DNA from: Acidobacteriota bacterium
Lineage (GTDB): Bacteria; Acidobacteriota; Blastocatellia; Pyrinomonadales; Pyrinomonadaceae
DNA length: 33,863 bases
NCBI GenBank assembly: GCA_020200235.1
Contig: JAIVJC010000004.1
Location: 1 to 33,863 of the forward strand
Direction: 5' to 3'
Shown: piece by piece, positions 24,836 through 33,690 of the stretch
How positions within the stretch are numbered: the stretch's first letter is position 1
Layout: each line of letters opens with the position of its first letter
Position numbers and translations under genes: made by a program
Notes under the pieces: generated by a model
The model's input: the letters and a program-made list of their open reading frames with translations, nothing else
The model's database searches: none
Told to the model about the DNA's origin: nothing

Positions 24836-26254
24836 ATGAAGAAATGTCCGACTTGCCAGGATGAGTTCTCTGACCAGTTTAAGCATTGCCCGGTTGATAG
24901 CACTCTCCTGTCGAACGGCTACGACGAAGCGACCCCCGACACCGTGACCCTCAACGCCGCGCCGCGCGAAACGTTCGCCGGGCAGGCGTCGGGCGGCAAC
25001 GGCGCCGCGGCTGACGTTTCGACCGCGACCGTCGCGGCGTCGCCGTTCGCGCGCGGCAACGTCCATGGCAACGGGAACGGGCACGGCGCGCCAGCGGGGA
25101 TTGAGCGCGAAGAGTTCCACTTCACTTTCATCAGCGAAGAGGGGCTGACGCGCAGACTCTTCCGCGAGCTCGGCGAAGTCGGGCGCGAGTCGCAACTGAC
25201 GTGGCCGGAGTTCAAGCGCGATCCCGTCGGCTTCACGAAGCGAGGCGCGGCGGCTTACGGCAGCGCGGTCTCGCGCACGGTCAAGCAGCCGAACGTGGCG
25301 GCGGGCATCTTGGCTGCGCTCGCGATCCTGATCCTCGGCGGCGGGCTCCTCGCCACCGGCGCGAACTGGGGTCGCCTCAAGTGCGACTACCTGCTCCCGC
25401 TCTTCGGCAAGCGTTGCAGCACGCAGGAGCTGGCGCGTGTAAACGAGGAATTGGTCTTGACGGGCATGGTGACGGAGGTTCCGAAGGAACAGCCGACGCC
25501 CGACAAGGGCACAGCCGGCAACGCGAAGGGGACCGGCGGCGGCTCGAAGCCGAAGCAGGACAAGCCGCACGGCGGCGGCGGCGGCGGTCGCGAAGAGACG
25601 AAGCCCGCTTCGGCTGGCAAGCTCCCGCCCGCCTCACTAGACATTCCGCAGGTGCGCGCCCCCGATCCGCACCCGCCCACGGTTAAGAATCCGAACTTGC
25701 CCGTCCCGGCGAGCCTCGTCGCCGATCCGGTCTTGTTCCCGCCCGATCCGCGCGCCATCCCTTACGGCGATCCGAAGTCGAAGTCTACAGAGACGAGTTC
25801 GGGACCCGGCACGGGCGGCGGCATCGGCTCGGGCACGGGCGGCGGCGTCGGCCCCGGTGAGGGCGGCGGCGTCGGACCCGGCAGGGGCGGCAACACCGGC
25901 GGCGGAGACCGCCACGACGGCGGCGGCGGACCCGGCGGCGGCGGCGGCGGCACCGATTACGACCGCGTCTTCAAGCCGAGCGAGGTGACGCGCAAGGCGC
26001 AGATTCTCGATCGCCCGGAGCCCCTCTACACGGAGGAGGCGCGCAAGAATCAGATCACGGGCTCGGTGCGCGTGCGCATGGTGCTCAATGCCAACGGCAG
26101 CGTGACGGGCGTACAGGCGATGTCGCGGCTGCCCGACGGCTTGACCGAGAAGGCGATTCAGGCGGCGCACAGGATCAAGTTCTCGCCCGCCGAGAAGGAC
26201 GGTCGCAAGGTCTCGCAGTACATCACCGTCGACTACAACTTCAACATCTACTAA
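24836..26254 (+). CDS. Zinc-ribbon, membrane-spanning TonB-like protein
   Basis: This 473-residue protein has an unusual layout. A zinc-ribbon-like start (MKKCPTCQDEF... HCPVD, two CxxC-like half sites) is followed by a low-complexity linker and one membrane segment at about 155-175. Then come two Cys (about 183 and 194), a long Pro/Gly-rich stretch with GGG repeats (about 250-385), and a C-terminal TonB domain (RPEPLYTEEARKNQITGSV ... VTVDYNF-like end). TonB domains contact outer-membrane receptors and transmit energy. The cytoplasmic zinc ribbon replaces the usual short TonB N-terminus and suggests a regulatory or sensing role, which is inference. No ExbB/ExbD is nearby. Confidence 0.85.
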   Translation: MKKCPTCQDEFSDQFKHCPVDSTLLSNGYDEATPDTVTLNAAPRETFAGQASGGNGAAADVSTATVAASPFARGNVHGNGNGHGAPAGIEREEFHFTFISEEGLTRRLFRELGEVGRESQLTWPEFKRDPVGFTKRGAAAYGSAVSRTVKQPNVAAGILAALAILILGGGLLATGANWGRLKCDYLLPLFGKRCSTQELARVNEELVLTGMVTEVPKEQPTPDKGTAGNAKGTGGGSKPKQDKPHGGGGGGREETKPASAGKLPPASLDIPQVRAPDPHPPTVKNPNLPVPASLVADPVLFPPDPRAIPYGDPKSKSTETSSGPGTGGGIGSGTGGGVGPGEGGGVGPGRGGNTGGGDRHDGGGGPGGGGGGTDYDRVFKPSEVTRKAQILDRPEPLYTEEARKNQITGSVRVRMVLNANGSVTGVQAMSRLPDGLTEKAIQAAHRIKFSPAEKDGRKVSQYITVDYNFNIY

Positions 26255-26276
26255 AAGCCAGACGACTTCGGAATAG

Positions 26277-26312
26277 AAACGGCGACACGCTTGCGCAAGC
26301 GTGTCGCCGTTT
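26277..26312 (+). terminator. Strong intrinsic terminator
   Basis: A perfect 18-bp palindrome centred at 26294/26295 (AAACGGCGACACGCTTGC and its complement) with T residues after it. It lies 22 nt beyond the TonB-like stop. The A-run on the other side lets it also serve the convergent aminotransferase gene. Confidence 0.9.
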
Positions 26313-26343
26313 TACTTTGCCGCCGGACGGGGGCGAGTTTGAT

Positions 26344-27546
26344 CTAACGCGCGCAGGCTTCGGCAACGCGGCGGATGCGCGTGATCCCTTCTTTCAGCCG
26401 TTCGAGCGAGGTCGCGTAGGAGATGCGGAGGTAGCCGTCCGCGCCGAAGCCCGCGCCGTCGGTGACGACGACGTGCTCGTCCGTCAGAAGTTTTTCGGCG
26501 AACACGGCGGAAGTTTTCACCCTACCCGACAGGCAGCCGCGCACGTCGGGGAAGGCGTAGAACGCGCCTTCGGGCGCGAAGCACTTGAAGCCGGGGATCT
26601 CGGCGAGCGCGCCGATGAGCCATGCCCTACGGCGCGCGTACTCGCCGAGCATCTCGCGCACGCAGTCCTGCGAGGCGTTCATCGCCGCCGCCGCCGCCGC
26701 CTGCGCCACCGAGTTCGGGTTGCTCGTCGAGTGACCCTGTACGAGCAGCATCGCCTTGATCCACCCGGCGGGCGCGAGGGCGTAGCCGATGCGCCAGCCC
26801 GTCATCGCGTAGGTCTTCGAGAACGAGCCCGCGATGCACAGCCGCGCTCGAAGCTCGGGCGCGAGCGACGCCGCGCTGAAGACCTCGCCCGGCGGGTAGA
26901 CGAAGCGCAGGTAGCACTCGTCGGAGACGACGTAGACGCCGCGCTCGGCGCAGACCTCCATAATCTTACGAAACTCCGCGGGCGGGATGACGCGACCCGA
27001 AGGGTTCGACGGCGAGTTGATGATGATGTGTTTCGTGCGCGGCGTGACGGCGGCGCGCACGTCTTCGGCGGTGAGCTGAAATCCGTTGCGCTCGGTCTCG
27101 ATGTAGACGGGGGTTGCGCCAGCGAACTTGGCGATCTCCGGGAAGGTGACCCAGTAGGGCTTGGCGACGAGGATTTCGTCGCCGGGGTTCGCGAGCGTGA
27201 CGACGGCGTTGAAGATCGCCTGCTTGCCGCCCGCCGTCGCCATCACCTCTGCGGGCTCGTAGTGAGCGCCGAACTCGCGCCCGTAATAGTCGATGATCGA
27301 GCGTTGCAGCGCGCGCGTGCCGCCCGTCGCGGTGTACTTCGTCTCGCCGCGGCTCATCGCCTCCTGCGCCGCGAGCCTGACGTGCGCGGGCGTGTCGAAG
27401 TCGGGCTCGCCCGCGCCGAGATCGACCACGTCCACGCCTTCGGCTTTCAGCGCCAGAGCCTTCTGCATCGCGCCGAGCGTCGCGGAGGCTCGCATCCGCG
27501 CCACGCGCTCCGACGTCTGAAAGATGTTCTGAGCGGGCTTGGTCAT
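26344..27546 (-). CDS. Class I PLP aminotransferase (aspartate aminotransferase-like)
   Basis: It transfers an amino group between an amino acid and a 2-oxo acid, probably aspartate and 2-oxoglutarate; related enzymes use prephenate or aromatic substrates. The family landmarks are in place: GAGEPDFDTP, KYTATGGTRALQ, NSPSNPSG (Asn contacting PLP), SDECY (Asp), SFSKTYAMTGWRIGY with the PLP Lys at about 244, and the carboxylate-binding Arg in YLRISYA near 373. Its 400 residues are typical. It is transcribed toward the TonB-like gene and follows coaD by about 60 nt. Confidence 0.9.
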   Translation of the reverse strand: MTKPAQNIFQTSERVARMRASATLGAMQKALALKAEGVDVVDLGAGEPDFDTPAHVRLAAQEAMSRGETKYTATGGTRALQRSIIDYYGREFGAHYEPAEVMATAGGKQAIFNAVVTLANPGDEILVAKPYWVTFPEIAKFAGATPVYIETERNGFQLTAEDVRAAVTPRTKHIIINSPSNPSGRVIPPAEFRKIMEVCAERGVYVVSDECYLRFVYPPGEVFSAASLAPELRARLCIAGSFSKTYAMTGWRIGYALAPAGWIKAMLLVQGHSTSNPNSVAQAAAAAAMNASQDCVREMLGEYARRRAWLIGALAEIPGFKCFAPEGAFYAFPDVRGCLSGRVKTSAVFAEKLLTDEHVVVTDGAGFGADGYLRISYATSLERLKEGITRIRRVAEACAR

Positions 27547-27606
27547 CGCAACAATTTAGAGCGTCGCAAAGTTCGCGAAAAGTATATCACCGGCGCGGGG
27601 CGCGCA

Positions 27607-28110
27607 TCACTGATGCGAAGTGCGCCCCAGCTTCTCGCTCATGCGCGCCTCGACGAGCTCGGGGACGAGACCGCGGACGCTGCCGCCGAGCTGGTAGACC
27701 TCTTTGACGAGCCGCGAGCTGACGTAAGAGTAAGCCTCCGCCGACATCATGAAGACGGTCTCGACGCGCGGTTCGAGCCTGCGGTTCATGAGCGCCATCT
27801 GCAACTCGTACTCGTAGTCGGAGATGGCGCGGATGCCCCGCACGATGGCGTCAGCCTTCTGCTCGACGGCGTACTTCATCAGCAGCCCGCCGAAGCTATC
27901 GACCGAGACGCGGCACGTGCCGGTCTCGATCCCGCCGAGCGCGTCGCGCAGGATCGACTGCCGCTCCTCGACCGTGAAGAGCGGCTTCTTCTCGGGGTTG
28001 ACGACGACCGCGACGACGATCTCGTCGAAGAGGTGGCAGCAGCGACCAATGATGTCGAGGTGACCGTTCGTGACGGGATCGAATGAGCCGGGGTAGATGG
28101 CACGTCGCAT
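27607..28110 (-). CDS. coaD: Phosphopantetheine adenylyltransferase
   Basis: It makes dephospho-CoA from 4'-phosphopantetheine and ATP, the fourth step of CoA synthesis. It is 167 residues, the usual size. Motifs: YPGSFDPVTNGHLDII (nucleotidyltransferase loop with the TxGH motif as TNGH), VRGIRAISDYEYELQMA and YSYVSSRLVKEV at the C-terminus. ATG 28110 is chosen because family members begin with this MRRAIYPGSFDP block; the longer frame to 28347 has no homology. Confidence 0.95.
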   Translation of the reverse strand: MRRAIYPGSFDPVTNGHLDIIGRCCHLFDEIVVAVVVNPEKKPLFTVEERQSILRDALGGIETGTCRVSVDSFGGLLMKYAVEQKADAIVRGIRAISDYEYELQMALMNRRLEPRVETVFMMSAEAYSYVSSRLVKEVYQLGGSVRGLVPELVEARMSEKLGRTSHQ

Positions 28111-28324
28111 AGGTTTCGTGGGTGACTGAGCGGAAACGCCGGGCGCGTGCGAAAGTAGCACAGAAACGGAGCGGCGGAAAAGCAGCCGCCCCGGAAATCG
28201 CGCGCAACTCTCATTAACCGTCGCGGCATCTGTAGCGTCATACCAGTCGCCCGCGATCCGCCACCCTCGCGCGAGTCCGGTCCCGAAGCGACTCCCACAA
28301 ACCCCAACGGGGAAGGAGAAAGTT

Positions 28325-28783
28325 ATGAGACGTTTGCCCCTCCGCACGCTTCTGCTCGCCGGCCTGCTCTGCCTGTCAGCCCACGCCTCGCCCGCCTCCG
28401 AAGGCTCGCAGCGACCGCGGCGGCAGCCCGCCCTGCGCGACGTTCAAAAGATTTACGTCGGCGACATGGGTCGCGCCGACGAAGCCGAGCGCTTCCGCTT
28501 CCTCGTCGGCGAGGAGTTGACGAAGCAGGGCTTCACGGTCGTCAACCGCGCCGAGGACGCCGACGCCGTGCTCTCCGGCGCGCTCTCGGTGCGCGTCGGC
28601 GACGACCGCACGGAGGCGCGCGCCTTCGTCAAGCTGGAAACGCCGGGCGGGGCGAGGCTCTGGGCGAAGGACTTCGGCAACCGACTGATCTTCAACCCGC
28701 TCAAGCGCAAAGAGCCGACCAAGCGGCGAGCCTCCGAGATCGCCAGCGAGCTGCGCAGGGACTGGCAGAGGGCTGGCAAGTAG
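28325..28783 (+). CDS. Small secreted protein of unknown function
   Basis: 152 residues with a Sec signal (RTLLLAGLLCLSAHA, cut near ASA). The mature part is alpha/beta in character (KIYVGDMG..., FTVVNRAEDADAVLSGALSVRV...) with a basic C-terminus. It recalls small exported proteins that use a conserved alternation of strand and helix, but I cannot name the family. AAGGAG lies 6 nt before the ATG. It is divergent from coaD. The ORF ends 5 nt before a new promoter. Confidence 0.75.
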   Translation: MRRLPLRTLLLAGLLCLSAHASPASEGSQRPRRQPALRDVQKIYVGDMGRADEAERFRFLVGEELTKQGFTVVNRAEDADAVLSGALSVRVGDDRTEARAFVKLETPGGARLWAKDFGNRLIFNPLKRKEPTKRRASEIASELRRDWQRAGK

Positions 28784-28788
28784 TCTGC

Positions 28789-28817
28789 TTGACACCTCCC
28801 GCGCGCGGTGTTTCAAT
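28789..28817 (+). promoter_or_regulatory. Putative promoter of the metH leader RNA
   Basis: TTGACA at 28789-28794 is followed by TTCAAT at 28812-28817 with 17-nt spacing. The -35 is perfect and the -10 is moderate. Transcription would begin near 28824. Confidence 0.5.
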
Positions 28818-28823
28818 GAATTC

Positions 28824-28970
28824 GACGAAAAGACGTGGTGAGTTAAGGCGACTTGCGGCCACGTAAAACAAACGGCTAAACAGCTCGGGCGGGTCTCGTC
28901 AAGAGAGAACCCCACGTCAAAAGGCTTTCCACGGCGAAGCCCCGCGTTGTTTATCGCGCGGGGCTTCTTT
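28824..28970 (+). ncRNA. Structured leader or small RNA upstream of metH
   Basis: This ~145-nt stretch runs from a promoter to an intrinsic terminator with no open reading frame of note. ACGTGG at 28833-28838 can pair with CCACGT at 28859-28864 (enclosing a GCGA tetraloop hairpin AAG-GCGA-CTT), or GACGTGG can pair with CCACGTC at 28912-28918. The two structures exclude each other, which is the hallmark of a switch. A further hairpin, GGGTCTC...GAG.AGAACCC, lies at 28890-28911. It does not match SAM-I, SAH or cobalamin riboswitch consensus by eye. It could be a free small RNA or a metH leader. Confidence 0.45.
28936..28970 (+). terminator. Intrinsic terminator before metH
   Basis: GAAGCCCCGCG pairs with CGCGGGGCTTC (11 bp, 10-nt loop), followed by TTT. 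It ends the candidate RNA and lies 111 nt before metH. Confidence 0.8.
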
Positions 28971-29079
28971 GTAGCTGTTAGCTGTTAGCTGTTAGCTTTC
29001 AGCCAGAGTAAAGGAAAGCCAAAAACTAGTGGATTGGCTAACAGCTAACAGCTAACAGCTAACAGCTAACAGCTTCTAC
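28971..29079. repeat. Heptad-repeat hairpin, locus 5 (TAGCTGT unit)
   Basis: The left arm 28971-29004 carries three TAGCTGT units, and the right arm 29036-29079 carries five complementary units. An inner GCTTTC/GAAAGC pairing lies in the loop region. The element fills the space between the terminator and the metH ATG at 29081, leaving no room for a normal ribosome binding site. Confidence 0.88.
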
Positions 29080-29080
29080 A

Positions 29081-32000
29081 ATGACTGATTTCCTGACCAC
29101 ACTTAAAGAGCGCATCGTCGTCTTCGACGGCGCGATGGGGACGAGCCTCCAGTCGCAGAACCTGACGCTCGACGACTTCGGCGGCGCGCAGTTCGAGGGC
29201 TGCCCGGAGTACCTGCTCGTCAGCAAGCCTTCGGCGGTCGAGCGCGTCCACGCGGCGTTCCTCGAAGTCGGCTGCGACGTGGTGGAGACCGACACGTTCG
29301 GCGGGCTGCCCTTCGTGCTCGGCGAGTACGGCATCGCGGAGATGGCTTACGAGCTGAACCTCAAAGCCGCCGAGCTCGCCCGCCGCGTCGCCGCCGACTT
29401 CTCGACGAAGGCTCACCCCCGCTGGGTCGCGGGCTCAATGGGACCGGGCACGAAACTCCCGACGCTCGGTCACATCACCTTCGACGCGCTCCGTGCCGCC
29501 TACGCCGAACAGGTGCGGGGCTTGCTCGATGGCGGCGTCGACCTCCTCATCGTCGAGACCTGCCAGGACACTCTGCAAACGAAAGCGGCGCTCGCCGCGA
29601 TCTTCGAGAACTTCAGGGAGACGCGCCGCCGCGTGCCCGTCATCGCGCAGGTAACGATTGAAATCTTCGGCACGATGCTTAACGGCACCGAGATCGGCGC
29701 CGCACTCACGGCGCTCGAACCTTTCCCCATCGACGTGATCGGCATGAACTGCGGGACGGGTCCCAAGCACATGACCGACAGCGTCCGCTACCTCTGCGAG
29801 AACGCGCCGCTGCCCGTCTCTGTCTTGCCCAACGCGGGGCTGCCCGAAGTCCGCGACGGCAAACAGTTCTACGGTGAGACGCCGGAGACCTTCACCGCGC
29901 AGCTCCTCCACTTCGCGAAAGACTTCGGCGTCAACGTCGTCGGCGGCTGCTGCGGCACGACGTCCGCGCACCTGAAGTCGGTCGTCGAGGCGATGCGCGC
30001 GGTGACGCCGAAGCGGCGCGATGCGAAGCTCGTGCCGTCGGCTTCTTCGATCTACTCGCAGCAGCCTTTCCGGCAGGACACCTCGTTCCTCATCGTCGGC
30101 GAGCGCGTCAACGCCTCGGGCTCGAAGAAGATGAGAGACCTGCTGGGCGCGGAGGACTGGGACGGGCTCGTCTCGCTCGCTAGAGAGCAGGAGCGCGAGG
30201 GCGCGCACGTCCTCGACGTGAACGTCGATTACGTCGGTCGCGACGGCGTCGCAGACATGCACGAGCTGGCGTCGCGGCTCGCCACGCAGGTGCGCATCCC
30301 GCTCATGTTCGACTCGACCGAGTGGGAGAAGATGGAGGCGGGGCTCAAGCACGCGGGCGGCAAGTGCATCCTGAATTCAACCAACTACGAGGACGGCGAG
30401 CCGCGCTTCAAGAAAGTCTTCTCGCTCGCGCGCGAGTACGGCGCGTCTGTGGTCGTCGGCACGATCGACGAAGTAGGGATGGCGCGCACCGCCGACGGCA
30501 AGCTGGAGATCGCGCGCCGCGCCTACGTGCAGGCGACGAAAGAGCTGGGCTTCCCCGCGCACGACATCTTCTTCGATCCGCTCGCGCTACCCATCTCCAC
30601 AGGCATCGAGGAGGATCGGCGCAACGCCGCCGAAACCATCGAGGGCATCCGCCGGATCAAGGAGGCTCTGCCCGGATGCTCCACCATCCTCGGCGTCTCG
30701 AACATCTCCTTCGGCCTCTCGCCAGCCTCGCGCGTCGTCCTGAACTCGGTGTTCCTGCACGAGGCGGTCGAGGCGGGGCTCGACTCGGCGATCGTCAACG
30801 CGAGCAAGATCGTCCCCTTGAACCGCATCGGCGAGCGCGAGCGCGAGGTCTCTCTGCAACTGATCTACGACCGCAGGGAGTTCGACGGCGAGGTCTGCAC
30901 CTACGATCCGCTGACCGAATTCACGAAGCTCTTCGAGGGGGTGTCGTCGAAGAGGGCGGCGGCGGTCGACGAGAGCCTGCCCGTCGAGGAGATGCTCAAG
31001 CGGCACATCATCGACGGCGAGAAGCTCAAGCTCGAAGACCATTTGAAGCTCGCGCTGGAAAAATATTCCGCGCTCGACATCGTCAACGACATCCTGCTCG
31101 ACGGCATGAAGGTGGTCGGCGATCTCTTCGGCAGCGGGCAGATGCAGCTCCCCTTCGTCCTACAGTCGGCGGAGGTGATGAAGGCGGCGGTGCGCTTCCT
31201 CGAACCATTCATGGAGAAGAAGGGCGGCGCGACGGCGAAGGGGACGATGGTGCTCGCCACCGTCAAGGGCGACGTGCACGACATCGGCAAGAACCTCGTG
31301 GACATCATCCTGACGAACAACGGCTACCGCGTCGTCAACCTCGGCATCAAGCAGACGATTGACGCGATCCTCGAAGCCCACGCCGAGCACAACGCGGACG
31401 CCATCGGGATGTCGGGGCTCCTCGTCAAGTCCACCCTCATCATGCGCGAGAACCTTGAGCTGATGACGGAGCGCGGCATCAGCGTGCCCGTCGTCCTCGG
31501 CGGAGCAGCGCTCAACCGCCGCTACGTTGACGAAGACTTGAAACCGATCTACACGGGTCAGCTCTTCTACGCGCGCGACGCCTTCGACGGTCTGCACACG
31601 ATGGATCAGCTGATGAGCGCGGGCGGCGAAGCGGGCGAGGCGGCGCAGGCGAAGGCGCGCGCCGCGGCTGCGGGCGCCGACGACGGGGGCACGGAGGACG
31701 CAGAAGATTTGATCGGCGAGGAGGCGAAGCTCGGCATACGCAAGCCCGCGCGACCCCGCGCCGCGAAGCCTGCGGGCGACACGACGCACACCAATCGTTC
31801 GGATGCGAACCCGGATGCGCTCGTGCCCGCCGCGCCCTTCTATGGCTCGCGCGTCGTCGAAGACCTGCCGCTCTCCGAGGTCTTCGCGTTCGTCAATGAG
31901 TCGGCGCTCTTCAAGGGACAGTGGCAGTTCAAGCAGGGGCGTAGGAGCACCGAAGAGTACCGCCAACTCGTCGCCGAGAAGGTGAGACCCGTTTACGAGG

Positions 32001-32617
32001 AGCTGAAGCAGCGCTCGGAGCGCGAGCGGCTGCTCACGCCGCGACTCGTCTACGGCTACTTCCCGTGCCAGGCGGAAGGGAACGATCTCGTCGTCTACCA
32101 CGACGACGAGCGGACGGAGCGCGCGCGCTTCACCTTCCCGCGCCAGCCCGCGGGCAGGCGTTTGTGCCTGGCGGACTACTTCGCGTCCAAAGAGTCGGGG
32201 CGCGTGGACGTGGTCGCGTTCCAGCTCGTCACCGTCGGGCGGCGCGCGAGCGAGTACGCGCAGGAGCTGTTCAAGTCTGACAACTACACCGAATACCTCT
32301 TCTTCCACGGCCTCTCGGTCGAGAGCGCCGAAGCCCTCGCAGAGCTGTGGCACAAGCGCGTGCGCGAGGAATTAGGCATCGCCGGGCGCGACGCGAAAGA
32401 GATCACGAAACTCTTCCACCAGGGCTACCAGGGCTCGCGCTTCAGCTTCGGCTACCCGGCCTGCCCGCGCCTCGAAGACCAGACTAAACTCTTCGAGCTG
32501 CTCGACCCATCGCGCATCGACGTTTCGCTGACCGAAGAGTTTCAGCTCGAACCCGAGCAATCGACCTCCGCGATCATCGTCCACCACGAAGAGGCGAAAT
32601 ACTTTTCCGTCGACTGA
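29081..32617 (+). CDS. metH: Cobalamin-dependent methionine synthase
   Basis: It moves a methyl group from methyltetrahydrofolate through B12 to homocysteine. All four modules are present in 1178 residues (E. coli 1227). The homocysteine domain (1-325) has FDGAMGTS and the zinc ligands in MNCGTGP and GGCCGTT (about 287-293). The folate domain (about 340-600) has NVDYVGRDG and [12 protein letters not shown]. The B12 domain has the cobalt-ligand His in GDVHDIGKN (about 731-739) and SGLLVKS. The C-terminal reactivation domain has [15 protein letters not shown], a SAM-binding motif. A ~70-residue Ala/Glu/Asp-rich linker (about 850-920) precedes it and is longer than in E. coli. No SD sequence precedes the ATG, which sits 1 nt after hairpin locus 5. 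Confidence 0.96.
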   Translation: MTDFLTTLKERIVVFDGAMGTSLQSQNLTLDDFGGAQFEGCPEYLLVSKPSAVERVHAAFLEVGCDVVETDTFGGLPFVLGEYGIAEMAYELNLKAAELARRVAADFSTKAHPRWVAGSMGPGTKLPTLGHITFDALRAAYAEQVRGLLDGGVDLLIVETCQDTLQTKAALAAIFENFRETRRRVPVIAQVTIEIFGTMLNGTEIGAALTALEPFPIDVIGMNCGTGPKHMTDSVRYLCENAPLPVSVLPNAGLPEVRDGKQFYGETPETFTAQLLHFAKDFGVNVVGGCCGTTSAHLKSVVEAMRAVTPKRRDAKLVPSASSIYSQQPFRQDTSFLIVGERVNASGSKKMRDLLGAEDWDGLVSLAREQEREGAHVLDVNVDYVGRDGVADMHELASRLATQVRIPLMFDSTEWEKMEAGLKHAGGKCILNSTNYEDGEPRFKKVFSLAREYGASVVVGTIDEVGMARTADGKLEIARRAYVQATKELGFPAHDIFFDPLALPISTGIEEDRRNAAETIEGIRRIKEALPGCSTILGVSNISFGLSPASRVVLNSVFLHEAVEAGLDSAIVNASKIVPLNRIGEREREVSLQLIYDRREFDGEVCTYDPLTEFTKLFEGVSSKRAAAVDESLPVEEMLKRHIIDGEKLKLEDHLKLALEKYSALDIVNDILLDGMKVVGDLFGSGQMQLPFVLQSAEVMKAAVRFLEPFMEKKGGATAKGTMVLATVKGDVHDIGKNLVDIILTNNGYRVVNLGIKQTIDAILEAHAEHNADAIGMSGLLVKSTLIMRENLELMTERGISVPVVLGGAALNRRYVDEDLKPIYTGQLFYARDAFDGLHTMDQLMSAGGEAGEAAQAKARAAAAGADDGGTEDAEDLIGEEAKLGIRKPARPRAAKPAGDTTHTNRSDANPDALVPAAPFYGSRVVEDLPLSEVFAFVNESALFKGQWQFKQGRRSTEEYRQLVAEKVRPVYEELKQRSERERLLTPRLVYGYFPCQAEGNDLVVYHDDERTERARFTFPRQPAGRRLCLADYFASKESGRVDVVAFQLVTVGRRASEYAQELFKSDNYTEYLFFHGLSVESAEALAELWHKRVREELGIAGRDAKEITKLFHQGYQGSRFSFGYPACPRLEDQTKLFELLDPSRIDVSLTEEFQLEPEQSTSAIIVHHEEAKYFSVD

Positions 32618-32629
32618 GAGACCTTGAAT

Positions 32630-32712
32630 CGTCAATCGTAAATCGAGACCGCGAGTAGTGAAGAAAGTCGTTCTGAGCTTCCACTATTCGCGGTCTCGAT
32701 TTACGATTGACG
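32630..32712. repeat. Heptad-repeat hairpin, locus 6 (AATCGTN unit)
   Basis: The arms 32630-32660 and 32682-32712 are 31 nt each with a single G/T difference, which is a G-U pair in RNA. Units AATCGTC, AATCGTA and AATCGAG are followed by degenerate units. It fills most of the gap between the metH stop and the acyltransferase ATG at 32720. Confidence 0.85.
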
Positions 32713-32719
32713 CACCGTC

Positions 32720-33619
32720 ATGTCCACTGTAGAGACTGAGCCGACGACAACGCCGCGACAGGTCGAGCCACGCGAGCCCGCCCTGCCGGACGCCGCGTGC
32801 GAGCCGACGCCGGAGGAGCTCTCCGTCCTGTCGCCGATGGAGCGTTTCGCGTTCCGCTTCTCGCGTCGGATGAACCGGGGCGGGTGGAAGAGGTTCTGGA
32901 CTTTCTGCCAGCGCACGGTCGGGATGGGCTGGATACGCCTGTGCACTTACAACCTGATGCGCGTCTACGGCGTCGAGCACGTCGAGGCCGTCTCGCACGA
33001 ACGCCCGCTGCTGCTCGTCGCCAACCACCGCACGTTCTTCGACATGTACGTCGTCTCGGCTGAGCTGTTCCGCCGCACGAGCTTCGAGAAGCGCCTCTTC
33101 TTCCCCGTCCGCGGCCGCTTCTTCTACGAGTCGCCCGTGGGGATGCTGGTCAACCTTGTGATGGGCTGGTGGTCGATGTACCCGCCCTTCTTCGCGGCGG
33201 GCAGCAACCCGCTGCCGGAGAAGCGAGAGTTCGACAAGTTCTCGATGCGCGAGCTGGTCGATCTCTGCCGGCAGGGTCGCGGGCACGTGATCGGCTTCCA
33301 CCCTGAAGGCACGCGCAACCGGAGCCCAGACCCCTACAGCCTGCTCCCGCCGAAGTTCGGCATCGGCAAGCTCATCCGCGAAGCCGACCCACAGGTCGTC
33401 CCCGTCTTCGTCGCGGGGCTCACGAACGATCTCACGCGCCAGATCAGGCGCAACTGGACGGGGGGCGATCCGATCCGCGTCCACTTCGGCGAGGCGATAG
33501 ACTTCTCGCGCTTCCGCGACCGCGACGGGATGCGCACCTACAAAGAGATATCCGAGTTCGTCATGTCCAGGCTCGCCGAGCTAGCCGAGCGCGACCGCGC
33601 ACTCTACGAGAAGAAGTGA
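32720..33619 (+). CDS. PlsC-type acylglycerophosphate acyltransferase
   Basis: It probably acylates lysophosphatidate or a related lipid acceptor at the inner membrane. The acyltransferase box NHRTFFD (HX4D with catalytic His, about 94-100) and the phosphate-binding PEGTRNRS (about 195) are both present. The 299-residue length exceeds minimal PlsC because of a disordered N-terminal ~40 residues and an insertion after the first motif. Whether it is PlsC itself or an acyltransferase for another acceptor is open. It sits between metH and a lipid-kinase-like gene, each separated by a heptad hairpin. No SD precedes its ATG. Confidence 0.88.
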   Translation: MSTVETEPTTTPRQVEPREPALPDAACEPTPEELSVLSPMERFAFRFSRRMNRGGWKRFWTFCQRTVGMGWIRLCTYNLMRVYGVEHVEAVSHERPLLLVANHRTFFDMYVVSAELFRRTSFEKRLFFPVRGRFFYESPVGMLVNLVMGWWSMYPPFFAAGSNPLPEKREFDKFSMRELVDLCRQGRGHVIGFHPEGTRNRSPDPYSLLPPKFGIGKLIREADPQVVPVFVAGLTNDLTRQIRRNWTGGDPIRVHFGEAIDFSRFRDRDGMRTYKEISEFVMSRLAELAERDRALYEKK

Positions 33620-33687
33620 TGAGTGATGGGTGATGAGTAATGAGTTCCCGCTTCTTACTCATCACCCATCACTCATCACTCATCACT
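33615..33687. repeat. Heptad-repeat hairpin, locus 7 (GTGATGA unit)
   Basis: The left arm 33615-33640 (26 nt) and right arm 33655-33687 (33 nt) are complements; the right has exactly one extra 7-nt unit. The variant block GATGGGTGATGAGTAA is mirrored in both arms. The acyltransferase stop TGA (33617-33619) is part of the first unit, and the next ATG is at 33691. Confidence 0.9.
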
Positions 33688-33690
33688 CCT

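Noticed and set aside
26317-28086. A 589-codon plus-strand frame over the aminotransferase and coaD
   Set aside because: It is antisense to two clear genes and has no recognisable domain.
28824-28970. tmRNA, 6S RNA, SRP RNA, or a SAM, SAH or cobalamin riboswitch
   Set aside because: I found none of their signature sequences: no tag-peptide frame, no SRP tetraloop motif, no B12-box, no SAM-I core. It is left as an unclassified RNA.
16100-33687. CRISPR array
   Set aside because: The tandem units are only 7 nt with no spacers, and each locus is an inverted repeat. No cas genes are present.
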